A DNA stretch of 19,158 nucleotides from Verrucomicrobiota bacterium (GTDB taxonomy: Bacteria; Verrucomicrobiota; Verrucomicrobiia; Limisphaerales; JADLHS01): contig JANYBF010000215.1 of the NCBI GenBank assembly GCA_025360895.1, forward strand, positions 1-19,158, in the 5' to 3' direction. Position 1 is the first letter of the stretch. Every line of letters starts with the position of its first letter. The notes beneath the pieces are model-generated. The model worked only from the letters and a program-made list of their open reading frames with translations. It was not told the origin of the DNA and ran no database searches. Position numbers and translations under genes: made by a program. Below, in pieces: positions 6,156-14,238 of this stretch.

Positions 6156-7505
6156 ATGACCAAACCCCTTCATATTTCCCGCCGCTCCTTCCTCGCCCGA
6201 TGCACCACCGTTGCCGCCACCACCGGGTTGCCTTTGTGGTTTGTGCAACGCGAACTGACCAACGCACAGGAAGCTACGGCTCGAACGGCCAGCCCGAACG
6301 ACCGGCCCGGCGTCGCCTTGATCGGTTGCGGGGGCATGGGTCGCGGCGACGCCCAAAACGCCAGCCGATTTGGCGACATTCTTGCCGTGTGCGATGTGGA
6401 TCAGAAACATGTTGAGGAGGCGGCCAAACAGTTTGCCAAGAATGGAAAGCCCCCCGCGCAGTTCACCGATTTTCGCAAGGTCATGGAGCGGGACGACATT
6501 CAGTTTATTGTCCAGGCCACGCCCGACCATTGGCACACGCTCGTTAATCTGGCGGCCGCCCGGGCGAAGAAAAACGTGTACGGCGAGAAGCCCCTCACCT
6601 TGACAATTGACGAAGGCAAGCGGCTGGTCAAAGCCGTGCGCGCCAGCGGCATCGTCCTGCAAACGGGCACCCAACAACGCAGCGACAAGAAATTTCGCCT
6701 TGCCTGTGAGTTGGTTCGCAACGGGCGCATCGGTAAATTGAAACAAGTGAACGTTTTCGTGCCCGCCGGCATCAGTGGCGGACCCTTTCAAACCCAGCCC
6801 GTGCCAGAAGGATTCAACTGGGATTTCTGGCTCGGCCAGTCGCCAGCGGTGGATTACCTCAAGGAACGCTGTCACGGCACCTTCCGTTGGTGGTGGGATT
6901 ATTCCGGCGGCCCCGTCACCGACTGGGGCGCGCACCACAATGACATCGCCCGCTGGGCCATTGGTCTCGACGGCCCGACGGAAATCGAAGCCCGCGCGCT
7001 GACGCAACCCGTTCCCGGCGGCTACACCACGCCCAGCGAATTTGAAGCGACGCTCACCTGGGCCAATGGCGTCAAGCAAGTCGTGCGGACCACACCCGAC
7101 GACAGCCCTTACGGCGCGGTGATCAAGCAGGCTGGCCAGCGCAATGGCTTGAAGTTCGAGGGCACGGACGGCTGGATTTGGGTCAACCGCAGCAACCTCG
7201 AAGCGAGCAGTGAAAGTATCATCGAGACACCCCTGCCGGACAGCGCGATCCGCCTTGAAGTCAGCAATGATCACATGGGCAATTTCTTCGACGCCGTACG
7301 CACCCGCAAAGAGCCGATCAGCCCCGTGGAGGCCGGCCATCGCTCGGCGTGTGTTGGACACCTCATCGTCATTGCCTTGCGACTGGGCCTCAAATGCCAG
7401 TGGGATGCGGCGGCGGAAGTGTTCGTGGGGAACAACGCGAAAGAAGCCAACGCTCACCTCGCTCGCGAAATGCGCAAACCGTACGATTATGATTTTGCCG
7501 GCTAG
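6156..7505 (+). CDS. Tat-exported Gfo/Idh/MocA family oxidoreductase
   Basis: The protein has 449 residues. The N-terminus has a twin-arginine signal (SRRSFLA, residues 8-14) followed by a hydrophobic stretch, so the folded, cofactor-loaded enzyme is probably exported. The Rossmann NAD(P)-binding motif GCGGMG is at 57-62, the family EKP motif at 144-146, and WGAHH (257-261) lies in the active-site domain. The family oxidises or reduces sugars and related polyols; exported members are very common in Verrucomicrobiota and Planctomycetota. The exact substrate cannot be read. I start at ATG 6156 because an in-frame TTG at 6150 adds only two residues before the Tat signal. There is no clear Shine-Dalgarno. 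The DUF1080 lipoprotein facing it suggests a shared role in 3-keto-sugar metabolism (inference). Confidence 0.9.
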   Translation: MTKPLHISRRSFLARCTTVAATTGLPLWFVQRELTNAQEATARTASPNDRPGVALIGCGGMGRGDAQNASRFGDILAVCDVDQKHVEEAAKQFAKNGKPPAQFTDFRKVMERDDIQFIVQATPDHWHTLVNLAAARAKKNVYGEKPLTLTIDEGKRLVKAVRASGIVLQTGTQQRSDKKFRLACELVRNGRIGKLKQVNVFVPAGISGGPFQTQPVPEGFNWDFWLGQSPAVDYLKERCHGTFRWWWDYSGGPVTDWGAHHNDIARWAIGLDGPTEIEARALTQPVPGGYTTPSEFEATLTWANGVKQVVRTTPDDSPYGAVIKQAGQRNGLKFEGTDGWIWVNRSNLEASSESIIETPLPDSAIRLEVSNDHMGNFFDAVRTRKEPISPVEAGHRSACVGHLIVIALRLGLKCQWDAAAEVFVGNNAKEANAHLAREMRKPYDYDFAG

Positions 7506-7544
7506 ACCGGGAATTTCACACCCGGCACGAAACGCCCACGGACT

Positions 7545-7605
7545 GTAGCCGCCGACGTGAGGAGGCGGATGGGTGCGCGTTGCCAAGGATCCGCCTCCTC
7601 ACTAC
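7545..7605. repeat. Inverted repeat between convergent genes (dispersed palindrome and/or bidirectional terminator)
   Basis: GTGAGGAGGCGGAT (7557-7570) and ATCCGCCTCCTCAC (7589-7602) are perfect 14-bp inverted arms around an 18-nt loop. Outside them, GTAG on the left and CTAC on the right suggest a longer palindrome. The left arm has an extra CCGCCGAC that the right arm lacks, as if it had lost 8 bp. It lies midway between two convergent genes (ends at 7505 and 7674), where a bidirectional terminator is expected. No T-tract follows on either strand. Similar GC-rich palindromes are common between genes in this bacterial group, so this may be one copy of a dispersed family. Confidence 0.65.
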
Positions 7606-7673
7606 GAAGTTTGTGAAAACTTCCGGTTAGGCCGGCCTGTTGCTAATGCACCCTCCCCCAATCGAATTGGAAA

Positions 7674-8414
7674 TTACTTGGCCAACGGGCGGATTTTGAT
7701 GTTCCGGAAGGCAACCTGCCCGTGATCGCCCTGGAGGGCGATGTAGCCCCGGTCGGACTTGGCAAACAACGGCATTTTGCCAAATTTGCTTTTTGCCACC
7801 CGGTTGTTGAAATCTTCGCTGCCCAGGACGTAATCGAAATACTTCACGCCATTGATCACGTGCTCACATTTTTCCGGCGAGATCACCAGGCGAACGTGAT
7901 TCCACTCGCCCACCGGTTTGGTGGCATCGAGCGGTTTACCCGTCTTGGGATCAGCCGGCGGCTGGTAGAGCGCATAGAGCCAGCCGCATCGTACCGGGTC
8001 ATGCGCCTCGACATTGTCTTCAAGCTGAAATTCCGGCCCCGTCGCCCAGGCGGCCGACCCTTCGTCGGTGACGTGATACATGATGCCGCTGTTTCCCGCG
8101 TGCGAAATGTTATACTCCAGCTCCAGTTCAAATCCGGCGAACTTTTCGGCGGTGACAATGTCACCGGCATTCTTGGGGTCCACACAGGCCAGCGTCCCAT
8201 CTTTCACCTGCCAGCCCGGACGGATAGTGTCGCTCTTGAAATTATGCCAGCCGTTCAGGTTTTCGCCGTTGAACAGCAATATCCAGCCGGCGGCCTTTTC
8301 CCGCGCGGTGAGCGTATTGGGCTTCGTGCCGTTCGCCTCCGCTGAATCACGCGTCGTGCAGGCGGTGATCGTCAACGCCAGCAAGGCCAAGGCCGCAAAA
8401 TATTTTTGTTTCAT
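7674..8414 (-). CDS. DUF1080 (3-keto-disaccharide hydrolase family) lipoprotein
   Basis: The protein has 246 residues. The signal peptide ends in a lipobox ITAC with Cys19, so it is probably anchored at the outer or cytoplasmic membrane. The rest is one DUF1080 domain with its typical landmarks: GWILLFNGENLNGWHNF near the start, a W-x-V-x-DGTL segment, ELELEYNISHAGNSGIMYHV, PEFQLEDN, GEWNHVRLVI and a closing IALQGDHGQVAFRNIKI. This is a concanavalin-like beta-sandwich fold. Characterised relatives split 3-keto-glycosides, and members are abundant in Verrucomicrobiota and Planctomycetota. The start ATG at 8412-8414 gives a complete signal peptide. It is convergent with the exported oxidoreductase, a plausible partner that would make the 3-keto sugar, though the two are not in one operon. 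Confidence 0.9.
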   Translation of the reverse strand: MKQKYFAALALLALTITACTTRDSAEANGTKPNTLTAREKAAGWILLFNGENLNGWHNFKSDTIRPGWQVKDGTLACVDPKNAGDIVTAEKFAGFELELEYNISHAGNSGIMYHVTDEGSAAWATGPEFQLEDNVEAHDPVRCGWLYALYQPPADPKTGKPLDATKPVGEWNHVRLVISPEKCEHVINGVKYFDYVLGSEDFNNRVAKSKFGKMPLFAKSDRGYIALQGDHGQVAFRNIKIRPLAK

Positions 8415-8869
8415 GGGTGGAGACGTTCAGAAATGTTCGCCGCCCGGTCAAGCTGGAAAACAGACGGCAATTTGCTTTTTCCCGCCGGATTGCGCGCCGC
8501 GCCGGGAAGGTGCTGGGGCTGGATGGGGACGAGGATTACGGGGGGATGCAGGGCGTGGGCGGGTGGGAGCATTGAACCCATAGGAGCCAACATACGCACT
8601 CATGGTATCAATGAAAAACGAACGTAGAAACGGATGAGGCTTCCCAAGTCCGTCACAAGTTGGTGGCCCCAATTTTGTTGTTCACTCGGTATCAGATCGC
8701 TTTAGTCATGGATCCGACTGTGCCATTGCGCCTTCCGGGAGTATCCGCCCTCAAATAAGTTCGCCCCCCGCCTCCCAAACCTGATGAAAAATCCTTGCCG
8801 CCGGGCGGCGTCCGCGTAACGTCACCGCCTGTGAACCCGACGCTAAAACAATTCTTATCACTCTTCAAT

Positions 8870-9835
8870 ATGCCGACCCGAATTCTTCCCTGCCTGGCCC
8901 TCGGTCTTGTCCTCGTTTTCACCGGCGACAGCCAGGCTGCGGAGAAAAAATCTTACATCCTGGGCATGATCGGGAAATCCCAAGGCAATCAATTCTTCGA
9001 AGCCGCTCGTTCGGGAGCGAATGCCGCCGCGCGCGAATTGGGCGCCAAGTATGGGATAACGATCAAGATTGACTGGCGTACTCCCAACGAGGAGGACGCG
9101 CAGAAACAGGCCGAATATATCGAGCAAATGATTCTGGGCGGCGTGGACGGCATCATCCTCTCCAGCTCCGACGCCAACAAGCTAACCGACGCCATTGATC
9201 GGGCGGACGCGCGCGGCATTCCCGTGCTCACGTTTTCGGGGGATGCGCCGGCCAGCAAACGTTTTCTCGCCCTGGGAGTTGACGATTTCAAGTGCGGTGA
9301 ACAGACGTTTTTGGAACTCGCCAAACTTCTGAAAGGCAAGGGCGTCGTGGCCGCGATTGACGGCAATCCCAACGCCGCGAACCTCCAACAGCGCGCGGCC
9401 GGGTTCCGCAGCGCCGCCAAGGCCTACCCCGACATAAAGGTGCTCGACATCTATTACCACAAGGAGACGCCCCAGGATGCCGTCGCCAAGATTGAGCAAG
9501 TCATGCAGGCACACCCGGAGATCACGGGCTGGGGACTGCTTGGGGGCTGGCCGCTCTTCACAGATAAAGCCCTGAACTGGCCGCCCGGATCAATCCTCTG
9601 CGTCTCCGTTGATGCCCTGCCACCGGAACTGGCTTACGTACGGAGCAAACACGTGCAGTTGCTCCTCTCGCAGGACGTTTACGGCTACGGCTACAACTCC
9701 GTCGCCCGCCTGATCGAGAAAATTCATCTCCAGAAAAGTCCGCCCGCACCGATCGAAAACAGTCCGCTGACGCCGGTCACCTTGGAAAACGTGGACGCCT
9801 TCGCCAAGAATTGGGAAAAATGGTTAGCCAAATAA
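8870..9835 (+). CDS. Sugar ABC transporter substrate-binding protein (RbsB-like, periplasmic binding protein family 4)
   Basis: The protein has 321 residues, normal for RbsB-type proteins. A Sec signal peptide (RILPCLALGLVLVF) probably ends at SQA-A near residue 23. The mature part shows the type I periplasmic-binding pattern: an ILGMIGKSQGNQFF start, GGVDGIILSSSDANKL (two-domain hinge region), GIPVLTFSGDAP, then AAIDGNPNAANLQQRAAGFR and the VQLLLSQDVYGYGYNSV strand. These usually bind ribose, galactose, xylose or similar ligands; the ligand is not predictable here. I use ATG 8870 rather than an in-frame start at 8795 because it places the signal peptide at the N-terminus. No Shine-Dalgarno is seen. 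The permease gene follows 4 bp after the stop. Confidence 0.9.
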   Translation: MPTRILPCLALGLVLVFTGDSQAAEKKSYILGMIGKSQGNQFFEAARSGANAAARELGAKYGITIKIDWRTPNEEDAQKQAEYIEQMILGGVDGIILSSSDANKLTDAIDRADARGIPVLTFSGDAPASKRFLALGVDDFKCGEQTFLELAKLLKGKGVVAAIDGNPNAANLQQRAAGFRSAAKAYPDIKVLDIYYHKETPQDAVAKIEQVMQAHPEITGWGLLGGWPLFTDKALNWPPGSILCVSVDALPPELAYVRSKHVQLLLSQDVYGYGYNSVARLIEKIHLQKSPPAPIENSPLTPVTLENVDAFAKNWEKWLAK

Positions 9836-9839
9836 ATTG

Positions 9840-10985
9840 ATGTCCCCGCCGCTCCGTTCCGCTCTGCGCTTTCAGGAGAGCGGACTTGTTCTCGTCATCC
9901 TCGCGCTTGCCGGGTTGCTCACTTGGTTCAGCGGCCGTGTGGCGATGCCGGCCCTCGAGACCGGGCCGGACGGCACGCCGCAGCGCGTCTTCACCACCGA
10001 TGCCGCCGGAAATCGGGTGCCGCTGTCGGTCGAGAAAAATAAATTCCTCAACGCACAGAACCTCGCCCAACTCGCCAAGGATACGAGCTTCATCGCCATC
10101 ATGGCGGTGGGCATGTCCATCGTGATTATCGCTGGCGGCATTGACCTGTCTGTCGGCGCCATCTACGCGCTGGCCTCCACCGTTGGCGCCCTCGTCCTCC
10201 GCTATTACGGCCCCGGCGGTGCGGCCGCTGGCGGGCCGCCTTGGATTGGCATCGGCCTCGGCGCAACCGCTGCCGTGGGAACCGCCGCCCTCTGCGGATT
10301 GCTCAACGGCGGGCTCATCGTTGCGTTGCGCGTCCATCCCTTCATCATCACACTCGGAGCCATGGCCATCCTTCGCGGCATTGCTTTCGTCGCCACCAAG
10401 GGCCAGTCAATTGGTGGTTTTCCGCCGGCCTTTCGCGGGCTGATCCGTTACGAAGTGGGGAATGGCCTTAGTATCGTGCCTCTGGCCGTCATGCTGCTGG
10501 TTACCGTCGGCGGCAGCATTTTCTTGAGTCGTCTCGCCATCGGACGCCGAATCTACGCAATCGGCAGCAATGAATTGGCCGCCCGCTTCAGTGGCATCCG
10601 AGTCGAGCGCGTGAAGTTGGGCGTATATCTTCTGACCGGATTCACGGCGGGCGTCGCCGCGCTGCTCTCCCTCGGCTATTATGGGGCCGCCACGTCGGGC
10701 GACGGCCAAGGATACGAACTCAACGTCATTGCGGCGGCGGTGGTGGGCGGGGCCAGCCTGACGGGTGGCAAGGGTTCCGCGCTGGGCGCGGTCCTCGGCG
10801 CTCTCGTCATCCAGATGATCAGCAGCGGCATTGTTATTCTGGGCATTGATCAGAATTACAGCCAGATCATCATCGGCAGCGTGGTAATCGCCGCCGTCGT
10901 ACTCGATAAACTCAACACCTGGCTGGCCAGTCGCCGACCCCCATCGCTTGGCGGAGACAACCATAAAAAAACGATTTTACCATGA
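9840..10985 (+). CDS. Sugar ABC transporter permease (RbsC-like, BPD_transp_2 family)
   Basis: The protein has 381 residues and many hydrophobic segments. The family signature GGIDLSVGAIYALAS lies at about residues 99-113, and AVVGGASLTGGKGSALGAVLGALVI near the C-terminus is the other typical conserved block of ribose/xylose/galactose permeases. Between the first two membrane segments is an unusual hydrophilic loop of about 45 residues (around RVAMPALETGPDGTPQRVF), probably periplasmic. ATG 9840 starts 4 bp after the binding-protein stop; a TTG at 9837 is a weaker choice. Its TGA (10983-10985) overlaps the ATG of the next gene, so the three genes are likely co-transcribed. No ATPase gene is present beside it. 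Confidence 0.9.
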   Translation: MSPPLRSALRFQESGLVLVILALAGLLTWFSGRVAMPALETGPDGTPQRVFTTDAAGNRVPLSVEKNKFLNAQNLAQLAKDTSFIAIMAVGMSIVIIAGGIDLSVGAIYALASTVGALVLRYYGPGGAAAGGPPWIGIGLGATAAVGTAALCGLLNGGLIVALRVHPFIITLGAMAILRGIAFVATKGQSIGGFPPAFRGLIRYEVGNGLSIVPLAVMLLVTVGGSIFLSRLAIGRRIYAIGSNELAARFSGIRVERVKLGVYLLTGFTAGVAALLSLGYYGAATSGDGQGYELNVIAAAVVGGASLTGGKGSALGAVLGALVIQMISSGIVILGIDQNYSQIIIGSVVIAAVVLDKLNTWLASRRPPSLGGDNHKKTILP

Positions 10986-11721
10986 TTCATCGCTGGCTGA
11001 TTTCCCTGCTTGCAGTCGCGGTCCTGCTGGTGTTGCCCCAAGCACCGGCTCAGACGCCAGTTGTTTCCGAGGTCATGCCGCTCCCCGTTTTCCACAAGCA
11101 TGCCCGTATCCTCTTTCAAGGCGATTCTATTACGGACAACAATCGGGGCCGCAATTTGGACCCGAACCACATCCTCGGCCACGGTTATGTCTTCATCCTC
11201 GCCGCCAAATATGGGGCTGCCTTCCCCGAGTTGAACTTGACGTTTCTAAATCGCGGCGTGAGCGGAAACACCGTGGAAACACTCGCTGAACGTTGGCAGA
11301 CCGACACCCTCGAGCTAACGCCCGATCTCATCAGTATTCTGGTCGGTGTGAATGACCACAGCCAGAACGTGCCAGTTGACCATTACGAAAAGAGCTATGA
11401 CCGGTTGTTGGCCGATAGCCGGACCGCCAATCCCAACGTCCGGCTTGTGCTCTGAGCGCCGTTCCTCCTACCCGGCGGCAAAACGAAGGCAAACTACGCA
11501 GCGCAAGGGCAGGCATCAGGCGGTTGCAGGAAATTGTCGCGAAACTGGCCGGAAAATATCACGCCGCGCTGGTGCAATATCAACCGGTGTTTGACGCCGC
11601 CGGTCAGAAAGCGCCGGCGGACTACTGGATCTGGGACGGCATCCACCCCACCTATGCCGGCCATCAACTCATGGCCGACGAATGGGCGCGGACCGTGCGG
11701 GAGTTCTGGCCCACGCCCTGA
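10982..11721 (+). pseudogene. SGNH/GDSL-family hydrolase, disrupted by an in-frame stop and a frameshift
   Basis: A signal peptide (MIHRWLISLLAVAVLLVL) leads into an SGNH hydrolase. Block I GDSIT is at residues 47-51 with the nucleophile Ser, block II has NRGVSGNT (90-97), and block III GVND is at 122-125. The frame stops at TGA 11453-11455 after RLVL. Beyond that stop the same frame still encodes family-like APFLLPGGKTKANYAA, and from about 11505 the match moves to another frame (RAGIRRLQEIVAKLAGK), which reaches block V DGIHPTYAGH with the catalytic Asp/His (codons 11635-11646) and ends at 11721. So one nonsense change and one frameshift separate the parts. Either the gene is recently inactivated or the sequence has errors; the intact version would be about 246 residues. 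Such enzymes act on acetylated or acylated polysaccharides. Confidence 0.8.
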
Positions 11722-11822
11722 CCGAGCCCGCCCGCCATTTCCAAGATTGTCCCATGGCGTCGCGCTCGCCCGGTTAAACCGCAGCCTTGGCGCGGCGCCG
11801 GGCCGCTGCTACCCTGCTGTCC

Positions 11823-13421
11823 ATGTCGGACATCGTTCTCGCCACCCTCAATGCGAAATACCTGCACGCGTCGTTTGGGCTGCGCTATCTCCTGGCCAAC
11901 CTCGGCCCGCTCCAGCCCCGCGCAAGTTTGCTGGAGTTCGACATCAATCAACGCCCCGTGGACATCGCGGAAGCATTGCTCGCCCTCAATCCGCGCATCA
12001 TCGGCCTGGGGGTTTATATTTGGAACGTCGCGCCCACCACCGAAGTCGTCGCGACCCTCAAACGCATCCGCCCCGACCTGATCGTCATTCTCGGCGGACC
12101 GGAGGTGAGCCACGAGACCGGCCAACAGGAAATCGTGCGGCTGGCAGATCACGTCATCACGGGGGAGGCGGATTTGAAGTTTGCGGAAGTGTGCGTGCAA
12201 TTGTTACGTAACGGCCGACTGCCGGAGGCTCAATTAAAATCCGAAACTCTGAGCGTGAGCGACAAGCCGGCCCCCCGCTTGCCCAAAATTATTCCCGCCC
12301 CACTACCGGATTTTGCGCAGCTCGCCCTGCCCTACGATCTTTATGACGCCCAAGACATCGCGCATCGCATCCTCTATGTGGAGGCGTCGCGCGGGTGTCC
12401 GTTCAGTTGCGAGTTTTGCCTGTCAGCACTCGACGTGCCGGTGCGAGCCGTGGAGCTGCCCACGATGCTTGACGCAATGCAGAAGCTGCTCGACCGGGGC
12501 GCGAAACAATTCAAGTTCGTGGATCGCACGTTCAACCTGAGCGTCCCGACGAGCCGCGCCATTCTCGAATTTTTTCTGGCGCGGCATCAGCCCGGAAATT
12601 TTTATCACTTCGAAATGATCCCCGACCGTTTACCGGAGGCATTGCGTGAGATCATCGCGAAGTTTCCGGCCGGCACGCTCCAATTTGAAGTCGGCATCCA
12701 GACGTTTAATCCCCAGGTCGCCGGACTGATCAGCCGTCGGCAGGATTACGCGCGCCTGGCGGACAATTTCCGTTTTCTGCGAGCGAACACAGGGGTCCAT
12801 CTTCACGCAGATCTGATCGTGGGTTTACCGGGCGAAACGGTTGAAAGTTTCGGCGCGGGTTTTGACCAGCTCATCGCGCTGCGCCCACAGGAAATCCAGG
12901 TTGGCATCCTAAAACGATTGCGCGGCACACCCATCGTGCGCCACGACACCGAGTGGCAGATGGTCTATAACGCCCACCCACCCTATGAAATCCTGAAAAC
13001 CAGCCTGATTGATTTTGCCACGATGCAAACCCTGCGCCGCTTCGCCCGCTACTGGGATTTGGTCGGCAACAGCGGAAACTTTGTGGAGACGATGCCGTTG
13101 ATCTGGAGCGGAGGCGCGTCACCGTTTCACTCATTCCTGCAGTGGAGCAGGTGGCTGCACACCCGCATCCGACGAACGGATGCCATCGCCCTGGCGCGGT
13201 TGATGGAATCGCTCTTCGTTTTTCTAACCGACGAAGTGAAGCTCCCCCCCGGAGTCGTGGCCGAAACGATGTGGCGTGATTACCAGCGAGGTGGAAGACA
13301 TGATCAACCCGAGTTTCTCCGTGATTTTCTAACCACCCCCGCCCCACCCCGCGCCCGCCACCGCGTCGCGCCGCTGAGGCGCCAGGCGCGTCACCTGGCC
13401 GCCGTTGAAACTACCAGCTAA
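11823..13421 (+). CDS. B12-binding-domain radical SAM protein (DUF4080-like)
   Basis: The protein has 532 residues. An N-terminal Rossmann-like cobalamin-binding-type domain (about 1-135) includes IIGLGVYIWNVAPTTEVV and LIVILGGPEVS. I see no DxHxxG motif in it, so cobalamin, if bound, would be base-on or base-off without that His. The radical SAM core has the cluster-binding C-x3-C-x2-C at C192, C196 and C199 (RGCPFSCEFC), followed by the TIM-barrel strands (KFVDRTFNL, LQFEVGIQTFNP, ADLIVGLPGET). The last 150 residues match the extra C-terminal domain common in DUF4080-type proteins. The substrate is unknown; relatives act in methylation or ring rearrangement. ATG 11823 is preferred over an in-frame ATG at 11787 because it starts right at the first beta strand. 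It stands alone, 101 bp after the broken hydrolase. Confidence 0.88.
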   Translation: MSDIVLATLNAKYLHASFGLRYLLANLGPLQPRASLLEFDINQRPVDIAEALLALNPRIIGLGVYIWNVAPTTEVVATLKRIRPDLIVILGGPEVSHETGQQEIVRLADHVITGEADLKFAEVCVQLLRNGRLPEAQLKSETLSVSDKPAPRLPKIIPAPLPDFAQLALPYDLYDAQDIAHRILYVEASRGCPFSCEFCLSALDVPVRAVELPTMLDAMQKLLDRGAKQFKFVDRTFNLSVPTSRAILEFFLARHQPGNFYHFEMIPDRLPEALREIIAKFPAGTLQFEVGIQTFNPQVAGLISRRQDYARLADNFRFLRANTGVHLHADLIVGLPGETVESFGAGFDQLIALRPQEIQVGILKRLRGTPIVRHDTEWQMVYNAHPPYEILKTSLIDFATMQTLRRFARYWDLVGNSGNFVETMPLIWSGGASPFHSFLQWSRWLHTRIRRTDAIALARLMESLFVFLTDEVKLPPGVVAETMWRDYQRGGRHDQPEFLRDFLTTPAPPRARHRVAPLRRQARHLAAVETTS

Positions 13422-13651
13422 CGATCCGCGTCGGCGACTACGGGTAAAATCTTCATGCCGAGCCGGTCAGTCCAGGAAAGCAAGCGGAACGCGATGACCA
13501 GAGCTTCTGAGAACCGCAAGACTTGCCTTAAAAAATTCCAATCGCGCTCTGCGTGCTCTGTTATGCAGTAAACAAAGGCCGGCGGCGCCGGTGGACAAAA
13601 TTCAAGCCGGCAGTTGTTGCCGGCGTTAAACCTCAAGTTCAAATAACAAAA

Positions 13652-13675
13652 AGGGCCGGACTTGCGTCCGGCCCT
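13652..13675 (-). terminator. Strong GC-rich hairpin, terminator-like on the minus strand
   Basis: AGGGCCGGAC and GTCCGGCCCT form a perfect 10-bp stem around TTGC. Read on the minus strand it is followed by TTTTTG and TTATTT, a usable intrinsic-terminator tail; read on the plus strand it has no T-tract. No convincing minus-strand gene ends here, so it may instead be a dispersed palindromic repeat. It lies in a stretch of about 600 bp (13422-14019) without a clear gene. Confidence 0.45.
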
Positions 13676-13808
13676 ACGGTGACGAGGTTTTAACGCCTTC
13701 ACCGCGGCGCTCAGAAGGGCAATGCGGCCAACTTGGAGGACGCTGTTCGCACCGCACTGCGAGCAAAACCTCTATGCCAACCCTAAACGAACAGCGAAAT
13801 CTTACTCA

Positions 13809-13824
13809 ATCTGATATATCAGAT
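13809..13824. promoter_or_regulatory. 16-bp perfect palindrome upstream of the sigma-factor gene
   Basis: ATCTGATATATCAGAT is a perfect 16-bp palindrome in an otherwise gene-free region, 430 bp before the preferred rpoD start. Perfect AT-rich palindromes of this length are typical of binding sites for dimeric repressors. Nothing else ties it to a regulator in this window. Confidence 0.35.
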
Positions 13825-14238
13825 GCCGGAGTCGACTTCTTGTTCAAAGTTTTTTTCGCGACCTGAGATAAAAATCGTTTTCAATGGCCTTCAAGGAATG
13901 AGGAGGGGGCAATCATCCGTAGCTACACCTTAAAAACAAAACCCAACAAAACCCCGGCCAACTCGATGCGAGTCCTCCGAATAGCTAACTTTCAATAACT
14001 TACACTGCGATTCAACCACTTGATGCCGGGCCTTTACATTCAATTCTTCCTGGCCGGCAATTTAATCATTGAGTTCCCCACTTATTACGATAGCATGATG
14101 GCGCGTCAAACCTCTAAGGGCGGTTTCCCGGAATGTGCCGATAGCGCGAAGCCGTCGAATGAAATCACTAAAAGGGGTTTCGGAGGCAAAAGATGTCATT
14201 TTTCTGAACTAAAACGGCTCTTACTCAGTCTGAAAGCT

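Noticed and set aside
6021..7586. 521-codon minus-strand frame
   Set aside because: It is antisense to the clear Gfo/Idh/MocA gene, caused by high third-position GC.
11453..11455. TGA read as selenocysteine or tryptophan
   Set aside because: A frameshift follows 50 bp later in the same gene, the residue is not a known Sec or Trp position of SGNH hydrolases, and other genes use TGA as stop.
13418..13702. 94-codon minus-strand gene
   Set aside because: It runs through the 10-bp hairpin, has no recognisable pattern and no ribosome-binding site.
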